Shown here: positions 54,639 to 64,000 of the stretch, piece after piece
Layout of the letters: each line of letters begins with the position of its first letter
Position numbering within the stretch: the stretch's first letter is position 1
DNA from: Lichtheimia corymbifera B2541
Lineage: Eukaryota; Mucoromycota; Mucoromycetes; Mucorales; Lichtheimiaceae
DNA length: 64,000 bases
Direction of reading: 5' to 3'
NCBI GenBank assembly: GCA_000697475.1
Contig: JNEU01001161.1
Coordinates: 62,001-126,000, forward strand
Notes under the pieces: generated by a model
What the model was told of the DNA's origin: nothing
Database searches by the model: none
Seen by the model: only the letters and a program-made list of their open reading frames with translations
Program-made: the position numbers and the translations under genes

Positions 54639-57600
54639 TTAGGGTGATCGGTGTGGATCAGCAGCGAGTCCAGTAACGTGGGAATACATTTGTAGTGCAT
54701 GTAGCAGATGAGATGGGTCCAAGTCGATGGCTTCACCAAGTTTTTCCAAGACATGAGCAAAATGGCCCATTTTTTGTAGATACAAAGCTGAGACTGCATT
54801 CTGTAAAGAAAAATAGTTCAGTAACCCTATGTTGTTTCTTGGAAAGATAAAAACTTACCTCGATTCGAGTAACAAAATTCTCCATCAATAAGAGCAACTC
54901 ATCATCCGTTGCCTCGTTCATGATATGACTCTCCACCATACGTTCGATAGCCGTTTCTGAAGCAACCCGCGTGGCCGATGTCATGTTGGGTAAAAGATCC
55001 ACCATAACGGGAGGTCGACTGATAACATGTCCCGTCGTAAGACTTTCCAAACGCGTGGCCAAGTTGGATAATGAACACACCATGACAGGATCAATGGATC
55101 GATTCACAGGCCGAGTTGCTGGTGTCTTGTAACCAGAAAATTCAGCTTCCAAATTCTGTACTGCTGTTCGGCCACCAATATCCTCCACTTCTTCAGCTGG
55201 GGAAGGCACACGGGATGGTTCAACGGATGTATCACCTTCCAATCGAGGAGAAGTTGTTCTTGATGTATCCGCTGTAGCAGCAAGACGTGGGGATGAAGGT
55301 GTCCTTTTGGCAACTTGTTGTTGCTGTTGTTGCTGTGGTTCATCAAATATCATTCGACCAGCCAATTGCTTAGGATAGACAAAGCTGAGCATCTCTGGTG
55401 TTTCGAGACCTTTGAGACGACGCATGCCTAATTCCATCACCCTGAATCCAAGTCGTTTGAGTTGCTGAATATCGCGATTCACAAGATAATTGCTGGTAGA
55501 TGATGTGCTATTATCGCCACCCGTTGAATCATTCTCATCAAGCATCGTAGGACATAGGTGTTTCAATGCTGCCACCACATCGGAAGAGACACAAATTTGG
55601 CCACCATCAGCAGCATTGCAGATACGGCTTGCCTTGTTAACAACAGGTCCGAAATAATCCATGCGACTGGTGATCGGATTGCGTTCGAAGACGGGTGTAC
55701 CCCAATGGATACCCATACGCACTGAAAGACCACGATAAAGCATGACGCCATCCTTCTCAATCTCACGTCCTTCTTCACTTGCCAAGATACCCACTGGCCA
55801 ATCAGCTTCCAAAAGTTGCAACTGCACTGTAAAGCACCAAAGCAACGCTGATGTGATGTTTTGGAAACACACCATGAATGCATCACCTTCGGTCTTGACT
55901 TCATAGCCACCCACGCTTCGTAATGTACGTCTCATCACCGCGTCATGGATTTTGATAGCGGATCGCATGTTCTCAGGTTGGGTATCCCATAATGCCGTTG
56001 AGCTCTTGATATCCGTAAACACCAGTGCAACTTGGTTGATGGGTGGTGGTACTTCTCTATCCAAACGTGCCAGCGTCTACAGAAAGCGATTAGATTACCT
56101 TTCTATTACAAAATAAGCTGCAAATAAAAACTTACCGAATCACCAGGACTCTCTTCTTTACCACGTCTTTTGTTTTTGCCAAGGATAAGACCACCAGGGC
56201 CAAGGGGTACATCATCCAAGAGCATACCTGCTGCATCCGCAGCTGCACCTCCACGACCAAGTGCTCTAGCGTACCGTAATCGAGTGTCGCGTTTATCAAA
56301 TAGATCACCAACATCAATGATCATGACCATGAGATCCTTTTCGGCACCATAAGTGATGGCAAAATCACGTAGCTTTTGAGCTGCAGCCATCAAGTCATCC
56401 TTTTCAGTTCTTGCGACATCGACGGCTGTTTGGTAATTCATGCGTTCCCATAGACCTTTGGAGGCCATGATGACAAATTCGTCGTTTTCTGTCAATTCAA
56501 TGGTGGCCACATAAGGGTTGGCATTCATCACAGGGATCATATCAAAGTAGCCAAATCCACGAGAGACTCTGTGTTCGCCATTCAATTTGCCCGTGTTGGA
56601 AACATAGCCACCTGCTTGATGAATCCGTGCAATTTCAGAAGGATTGAGCGCAATATGCTTGTGCGTGATCTCAGAAGCTTGGCCATTGTTGCGAGAAATC
56701 ACCGCCATGGCATCACCCACATTGGCTACAAACAATTTGGTGCCTGCAATATAGCAAACAACAGCCGAGGCGCCCGTGTCCTTGTCCTCGATCAATTCAT
56801 TGCCCAAGCCCTTTTCCATGGCCAAAAATGAGCGTCGTAGCGCACTGACCACCGTATCATCGGGTTTGAGCTTGGAAAGTTCGGCTTCCACATGGGATGT
56901 CAAGCTGTCATTCAAATACTTTGCCAATTTGCTGCCTGTACGTGAACTCTTGCGACCATCAAAAAGACCGAATATGCATTCATCGTCCCTGTTTCGGAAA
57001 CGTGGCATCACCAAATCCCAGGTACCAAGATGTTCGTTGGATCCAATCCAGTCGGCTACGCCATATGCCATGTTGTTGACTTCCGAAGGTGTCGTACGTA
57101 CACGTCGATCCGATGATTCTTCTGGAATGGATACACCCAAGATGGTAACATCCATCAATCCAAGCATGCGTAACCGTGTCAATGCACTGAAATCCGCCAA
57201 GTCCTTTTCCTTTGGGCTATGTACATCGGGATGTGTCTTTTTGATCTCCAATCGTTTGTTGCCTGATAGATTAAGGAACTTTAGACTCAAATTCCAATTC
57301 CTGAAAAAAGAGGGATGCATGTGTCAATAAAGATCATGTTGTCAAAAGCTTAATGCTCAACTTACCAATTCCAATCATAAGGCCAATTGGCAATATTGTA
57401 CTTTAGGACATTGTTACCAACATCCAGCACAAGAAGCTTTCTCAATTTCCCAATCTCGGCAGGAAGGGTCTGCAGCTTGTTGCCATTGACCGCCAATACA
57501 CGCAAGTAGCTAAGCTTTTCAATATCGTCGGCAGGTAATGATGTCAAATGATTTCCCGAAAGATAAAGCTCATACAAGTGTTGATGGCACAAGTGCTCGG

Positions 57601-60600
57601 GTGGGATTTCATCCAAGTCGTTAAAGGATAAATTCAGTGTGCGCAATTCCAGAAATAGCATCAAGGGTGACCAAATATCATTGGTGAGTCGATTGTCTCC
57701 GAGGAAGAGTTTTCGTAGTGATAATGATAAAGGCGGTGGATGATTGCGAGGACTGGCGAAGAATGAAGGTGGATTGAAATTGGGAGGTGATTGCATAGTG
57801 CTTGTTTGTGGACTCGTTGTCGTTTGGGAATCATCCATGCTTCGTTGTTGACGATGCTTTGATAAAATAGCACTCCGTCCTCCTCCTCCTCCTCTTCCTG
57901 CTGTAGCTGCTGTCGCATCAGCACCACCTGTACCAGGCACAATGCCTTGACCTGAATGCTTTAGGCTTTGTAATGTGATAGGATCAGCCGCACCACGTTC
58001 TGCACCTGCTATGGTTGCTGCTGCAGCTGCAGCTGTTTGTGGCGGCATGTTGGGAAGTTGTAATGCTGAACCAGGTACAGAAAATGGCTCTGGGAATGTT
58101 TCCAACAGATTGGATGAGCAATTGAGCGTTTGCAATGATGCACACAGCCATATTTCCTTGGGTAATTCCTTCATGTTGTTGTTTTGTGCATGCAATGTCT
58201 TGAGCTCAAGAAGGCTTGATATCTCAGAAGGCAGCGAATCCAGGAAATTGTTCTGCACTGAAAGTCGAAGCAATCGTCTCAATGCGCCGATACTGGAAGG
58301 AATCGAGTTGAGCGTGTTATTGTCAAGGATCAATTCTTCCAACAATGTCGTGTTGAGAAATACATCTTCTGGTAATGATGTGAGCATACAGCTGGAAAGA
58401 TCGAGGTTGGTCAACATGGAGCCTTCATAGTTGCAGGCAATAGGAGCTGGAATGCCCGTAACAGACATCGCATGGCCTTCAGCAGGTCGACTACTGGATT
58501 CACCCGCCAAATTGAATTGTGTTAAATGGTTCTTGATCATCTTTAGCTGACGCAGGTTCTTGAACTCAGACCTAACAATGCTGATTGCATTGTATCCCAC
58601 AAAGAGAATCTCGAGCTTAGGCAGCCGTGACAATACATCGAGCGAGGTGATATGGTTTTGTCGTATATCCAATTCTTGTAGATTTTCAAGTTGAGCAAAG
58701 CTGGCTGGAAGACTGCCTGTCAATCGATTGGCAATGGCAAATAGCCATACCAAATTCTTCAAATTGCCAATCTCTTCGGGAAACGATTGAATGCGGTTGA
58801 AACTGATATCAAGATACGTAAGGCTGGTGATCTCGCAGATGATTTGAGGGAATGTTTGAAATGCATTGTTGGATATAAAAAGCATGGTGAGATGCTTGAA
58901 CGTCTTGAAGGATGTTGGAAGCGTCTCAAGTCGATTGTTGAATGCACGTAATGTCTTCAATCCCGTAATTTCTTCCAAGTGTGCATGATCCAGGTCACGT
59001 AACCGATTGCCAGAAACATTGAGATGTTCCAAACCACGAACATAGCGAATCGATGGTGGTACAGCCATGTATTCATTATTGGCGAGCCATAGCTGCTTCA
59101 AATGTCGGCACATTTGAATGAAATCCACAGGAATATCCATATGCACGTTCTTTGATACATCGAGTGATATGATACGAGAAGCGTACTTGTACAGAGAGAT
59201 TGGAATAGTCTGGATATTGCGTGCTTGAAGATCAATGTTGTGCTGATTCTCATTGTAGTCCACTGCGTCATGTATCATTTGATCCATATTGGGGCCGAAT
59301 ATGTAGCGTACAAGATATGAATTGTCTTCTCGACCCACATCCTCGATACGATCCTGCTCCGTATATCCCATTTGTTCAAGCAATGTCTTTTGAATCTGGA
59401 TAGGCCGTTCATGGGGTTGAAGGACACGCTCTATGGGATCTTTTGGTCAGCTGACACACTATGAAACACAGTTGATCACTTACCGAGTTTCTGGCGTTTA
59501 ATCACGAGACTCAGCTTGCTTAGATCATGCATGAAAAACTTGCTTGCAAGCTTTTGAACAATCTCGCCTGCCGTCACTGTCAAAGGGAGCTGTAATGTCG
59601 CAAAGGTACCATCCATACGAAAGATCCGAATGAAATACTACGCATATTCCCATGTTAAGCTTGGATGGAATCCGACATTCACCCTTCCTACTTACGTTTC
59701 TCTTTCTCAAGTCGTATCTCGTCGATTCGGCTAATGAGAGCGTATCATCATCCGCATCATCACCATCCACTGATTTCCTTGCTGTGTTTTCATGTGGTTG
59801 AACAACGCCCCAGCTATCAGGTGGAGCCCAATACTCGGGGGACTCGTGGTTCTACTCAAATAGTTCGTTATCGCTCCTATGGGTGTGGCCATGGGTAAAA
59901 CTTACGGGTGGTTGACCGCTTGTGGGATGCTGTGATTGCATGTGATAATAGTGTTCTGGGTTGATAATTCCTTCCATGGATCCGAAATCTTGATCGACGT
60001 ATACTATCATAAATCAATCAGTCCCCATGTTGTTTGTATCAGTTCATTGTTGCCAACAACGTACAGTCAAAGTTATCCTATAATTCAATCAATGTTAGCC
60101 TTTGGGTATTGATTCTTTTCGACGCGCGCAGATACATGCCTTTGATTTGAATCCACTGTCAGAGCGTGTACTCTTGGTAAAACTGGAGACGCTGCCATCC
60201 GATCGTTCACGATCCTTGCCCTTCCGATACCCATACGATGGCGATTTACGATGGCAGAAAGGATTACTGCTACCACCTGATGATATGCTGCCATGAACAG
60301 TGTGATAAATGGATCGATCATCAAAGTTGGATGTATTATCTAATGGATGAGGTTGTCGATAATCAAAGTCATAGGATCGCTTATGTCGATGACGTGGAGT
60401 TGTAGTGCTGCTGCCGTGTAAAGTAGTCGTGGATGGTGATTGTGATATAGTTGTTGGTGGGCCTAATACAAAGTCAATGTCTCTTCTCTTTCCTCCTCCA
60501 AAATAAAAGCAATACCTTTCTTTCTTCCAAAGCGAAATAAAGTCTTCTTTTTGTCCTTTGTTGGAATATTGGAATCATACGCTAAATCATTAAAAAGGAA

Positions 60601-60971
60601 ATCAATAACATGATGCAAAAGAGACATAGACACAAAGACTTACATGGATGATGGTGATGCAATGAAGAGGTTCCACTATCATAATCACTTCCTGAAGCAC
60701 TTCGATGATGACCTCTGATATTACTGTTGTTGTTGTTATTGTTCCCACCAGCAGCAGCGCCGCTTAATGTTGTTGAAGAGACGGATTCACTCAATGTAGG
60801 TGGTGATGGTTGGCAGTGGAAAGGCACCTGACGGCCAAAGGTGGTTGGATCTTCTACAGGTCGACCACTTGAAGCAGAAGATGATGTTGGTATCGTGGGT
60901 CGTTTCGGTTTGTTGCTATTGTTGCGTGCTCCTGTAGTATTGCCATGGTGTCGAGAAGCACCGGGTAACAT
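54639..60971 (-). CDS. Adenylyl cyclase, fungal Cyr1 type (RA, LRR, PP2C-like, class III cyclase)
   Basis: Makes cAMP for protein kinase A in response to Ras and nutrients. Eleven exons (60971-60644, 60581-60516, 60462-60140, 60077-60065, 60003-59906, 59851-59696, 59637-59484, 59430-57366, 57300-56136, 56076-54859, 54800-54639) give 1,915 residues. A low-complexity N-terminus precedes an RA domain (about 329-405, YFIRIFRMDGTFATLQLPLT). About twenty leucine-rich repeats follow (about 430-1085), interrupted by a Gly/Ala-rich insert. A PP2C-like domain (about 1120-1430, IFGLFDGRKSSRTGSKLAKY) and the cyclase domain (about 1465-1640) come next. Cyclase residues: metal Asp in VFTDIKSSTALWD, EVKTEGDAFMVCF, and DYFGPVVNKASRICN, with Lys and Asp fitting ATP use. 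The junction of exons 3-5 (13 nt exon, GC donor) is the least certain part. Confidence 0.93.
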
Positions 60972-61829
60972 TGCAAACTAATGGTCTGTGCGCAGGCAAT
61001 ACGCGAATGATGATGAGGGCGACAAGTTGTACGATTGGATAAACGTCGGCGTGTTTTTCAATGTCGAGCGCGTATGTTGAACCGGAAGAGAGATAAAGAA
61101 GGGAGAACGTATTGGCAGTTGTGAATGAAAGCGACACAAAAGAAGAGAGGAAAGCTGTGCAAAATAAAGAGTCGTTAATGGGCTGGGTTCTCCCATTGGA
61201 ACAAGAGGAAAAAGACCCTTTTACCTTTGAATGGCGAGTGTCGTTTCTCAAAGAGATGCAATGGGGGAATAATTGGTTCACACTCAAAGGAGCGACTGGG
61301 ATGGAGGGTGGGGAATGAAAGAACAAGAAGAGAGAAAGAGAGACAGAGAGAGCTGTCAGTCGTGTGTAGCAACGGATGGCGGGCAAACTGGGAAAGAGTT
61401 TCACAACGATGAGGCTCCGAGCAGCAACAAGATTTATTATGCTTTATACCTATTGTTGCAAAAAGAAGGGATTCCTTCTCCTTGCATTGTCTCCCCAACC
61501 CGCGCTCTGCATCTCTCTTGGTATAGTCATGTAAATGCATATGCATGTGGATGCATACTTGACACTACTATTACTAGGTGCGTCATCATAGAGCGTATGT
61601 AAATGAGCCCTGTTCTTTTGTGGGAAACGGGAATTTGCAGACTGGACCACCAGTTTGGTAAGCAAGCCCATGTTGTTACGCAACATTGGCTCATATTGTT
61701 AGCTTAGGATACATTGCATGCTGCTCCATGACATGAGACTCCATACAATACACACCACGTTATTGTTGAACGATTTATAATATATACAGACACTGTGTAA
61801 GGGGAAGCTTATGTAATTGTACAACTTTT
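60972..61829. other. 5' flank of adenylyl cyclase
   Basis: About 860 bp between the adenylyl cyclase start and the FNIP stop codon; both genes point left, so this is the cyclase promoter and leader. On the coding strand the 61080-61360 part is strongly pyrimidine-rich. A minus frame of 162 codons (60916-61404) overlaps the cyclase start in another frame and reads low-complexity; it is not called. Confidence 0.6.
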
Positions 61830-64000
61830 TCAGCTATCTGCAGAAAGCAAAATCCTTGGTATCTTGTTATCGTAGGTACCACAAACATTGGCAAGTAGAG
61901 GAATATCATCCACGTTCGCTCTATGTTTTCCAGTATCAGCCCTTTGATGTCGTCATTTCTTCCTCCTCCTCCTCCTCACTTTCCTTACCCAATATCATCA
62001 ACGATTTTCCCCAAATCATTGATAGGATCAGCATCAGCAGTGACAAGCCATTCAGTGACACTCTCTTGCAAAAACAAGCTCTTTAGATACACCATTTGTA
62101 ATCCATCCTCAAACAAATCAATAAGCTGTGTGAATAGAAAAAACAAAGTTAATGAGCGTGGGATTAGAGGGAGAAGCTGGAACAGCAAAAAGCCTAACCT
62201 CATCTGCAGATGCACCGGTCCCATGCTTTTGTTTGATAGTCGTCAATAACTCGTGAATCATACTTGAATGAGAAAGTAACTGCCATTCTTTGGCCAAAGT
62301 GCTACGATCTTACGTTAATAACCCCTCTTGATAACATCGCTTTAATCCTCAAAGACTTACTGCTTGTCTGATGATGTTGCGTCAAGATCCGCTGCTGATT
62401 GCTGCATAATACGACATTGGCTATTACAAAACGTAAGCACCATACCGCCTTTTTTTCTCTTTAAAAACTTACAACTTGTTGGTATCGATGATTAGGCATG
62501 CCGCATCCGTGACACCATCCGACAATGTAAATTGTTGAAGCATGTTTTTAAGATCAGCTTCCACTTGATGAGCAAAGGTATCCGTGGGTACACCCATCAA
62601 TACGAAATCAGGCTTGTAAACTTCACAAAAGGTAGCCATCAGAGATCGTCCATAGGATTTTGCATAAAGGGTATCTGCTCGCTCGGTGGTACTTGTATCT
62701 TCTTCTTGCACTTGGGTAATATCGGGTATCATGCGATAAATGGATGATCTAAACAGTCATGGCATGAGTAACCTTGCTATTATTATCTTTTCTTTTTCCT
62801 TACTTTGGCATTGAAATGGAACAGGTGCCTGATGCGGATACCACGGGTGGCTCGTCATTGCTACTACTGCTACTACTCCATCGAGCTGTGGGTGGCCTTG
62901 CTCTTGATTCCATGATCGGATGATCATTGGATGTAGACCATTGATGAGCGGTCGAAGAACCAAAAGATGTCGAGCTGCGATTATCTGTGATCGATTCAGG
63001 TGATTCGGAAGATGGATAATAAGTTTCTGTGCCTGCTGCTGCTGCTGCTGCCTGAGCCACCGTACCGGCACCACCACCACCATTACCATTACCACCACTA
63101 CTACTACCGCCACCATCTTGGGTACGAGGTATAGCAATCGATTCCACATCCGTCGTTGAGCCAACAAGTTGTTTTACGATTTTATCTTCAAGACGAGACG
63201 CATAAGTGTTATCCATTTCTCGCTCATGACTGAAAATGTTGCCTGAATCCGATTCTGATCGTGTTTCCAAGTTCTCATAGACTTCATTGCATCGGATAAG
63301 ATAGGTCAAAATGTACAAGATACGCCGTACGAGGCTGGCGTTTTTTCCGACCACGATGGTGCGTGTGATTCGACCGGGATTTCCAACGAATCCATACAAG
63401 TCGCTGTAATTCAATTCCAATTTAATGCACATTGTTGACCCCTCCTCCTCATTCACTCACCTCAACTGGGCCCATAATGGATCATAATTGCCATGCCTAC
63501 AATTGATATTCTTTTGTGTTTTCCTGTTAGCGACTTTATTTGAATTGTGTGTACACACATATATACCTTGAAATCGCCTGGTGGAACCACTGTATGTACC
63601 CAAGACAAGTGAAAAGTCAATACAGCAGTGACGAGGGTCGATATGAAATGGTGCCGACTTTCAGTGTTGTGCTCTCCAATGAGATAGGCCAATTCTTTAA
63701 AGAGCATTTGCCCATATTCTGATCTTCGGTGTGGAAACGTTGACATGTTGAGCCAAAGAGGTTCCTGTATTCGAGGTGTGCCATAAAGATCATAAAACGC
63801 CCGTTTGAATTGAATGACCGCATCCATCATCGCCTGTTCATGCTGAAATATTCCAGGTTCAAGGTATAAAGCCCCATTCTTTAAGCGCCTAGGCTAAAAA
63901 TGGATCCAAAGGTGGGTGAGATGAATCATTGTAATAGTTCGTGGTGCTTACCTTTATCTGTTGCGGGCCATCCGTGTTATGCAAATGGTTGTTCAAAAGA
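61830..64000 (-). CDS. Folliculin-interacting protein (FNIP family), 5' end outside window
   Basis: FNIPs bind folliculin (FLCN/Lst7; the yeast partner is Lst4) and control TORC1 through Rag GTPases. The visible part starts in an exon at 64000-63952, then 63893-63567, 63510-63461, 63403-62804, 62748-62473, smaller exons, and a last exon 61920-61830. Family blocks in order: [75 protein letters not shown], then [31 protein letters not shown], and the ending [20 protein letters not shown]. The middle contains a long Ser/Gly-rich insert. The last intron is needed: reading on without it stops after KIVDDIG and loses the conserved ending. It lies upstream of adenylyl cyclase in the same orientation. 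Confidence 0.88.

Noticed and set aside
60916..61404. Minus-strand frame of 162 codons as the true adenylyl cyclase N-terminus
   Set aside because: It is in a different frame from the cyclase exon at 60971-60644 and is Ser/Phe/Leu-rich low-complexity from the pyrimidine-rich leader.
61985..62224. FNIP ending at the TAA after KIVDDIG
   Set aside because: A GTAAGG donor overlaps that stop, and splicing to 61920 adds the conserved family ending [11 protein letters not shown]; the later stop at 61830 is preferred.

Overview
The window is a stretch of a fungal chromosome. Genes are split by short (about 45-75 nt) GT..AG introns with clear donors (GTAAGT/GTATGT type), and coding sequence lies on both strands. 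The window carries a myosin-motor chitin synthase, an RA/LRR/PP2C/cyclase-type adenylyl cyclase and an exomer ChAPs subunit, all fungal hallmarks. It also carries genes usually associated with animals or early-diverging fungi: FAM72, an AGTRAP-like protein, FNIP and a USF-like bHLH factor. Together these suggest an early-diverging fungus, probably Mucoromycota (Mucorales-like). That placement is inference from gene content and intron style, not a database result.

Layout. 1-9.8 kb: 3' part of a ChAPs gene, the lariat debranching enzyme gene DBR1 on the minus strand, a bHLH-zipper factor, a glutamine-rich coiled-coil protein, and a NUDT5-like Nudix hydrolase. 10-24 kb: a PAK/Ste20 kinase, a one-pass membrane protein with a proline-rich tail, a FAM72 homologue, an F-box-like protein, a small nuclear-type protein of unknown role, an MFS anion permease and an AGTRAP-like membrane protein. 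24.7-32 kb: two E1 activating enzymes in tandem, UBA3 (NEDD8) then UBA1 (ubiquitin). 32-43 kb: the 1,844-residue myosin-chitin synthase, a spliced remnant of a hAT transposase, the elongation factor ELL and a four-helix MARVEL-like membrane protein. 42.8-54.6 kb: about 12 kb with no convincing gene, filled with old diverged repeats: an inverted pair of about 515 bp elements with a tRNA-like head, a diverged 1.2-1.45 kb duplication with shorter internal repeats, and an array of about 110 bp units. 54.6-64 kb: adenylyl cyclase (1,915 residues as modelled) and the 3' part of a folliculin-interacting protein (FNIP), both on the minus strand.

Functional themes. The genes are mostly single-copy housekeeping and signalling genes, not a cluster. 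Cell-wall and trafficking functions are represented by ChAPs/exomer and chitin synthase. Nutrient and polarity signalling is represented by adenylyl cyclase with an RA domain, FNIP and PAK with a CRIB domain. Ubiquitin-like conjugation is represented by UBA1 and UBA3, and RNA metabolism by DBR1 and ELL. I found no CRISPR array, no operon-like system and no clearly new multi-gene system. The most unusual items are gene-structure details (6, 13, 18 and 19 nt exons and two GC-AG introns), the animal-type genes in a fungus, and the layered repeat block.

Exon boundaries were placed by hand from reading frame, splice signals and family conservation. For the complete models the exon lengths sum to a multiple of three.
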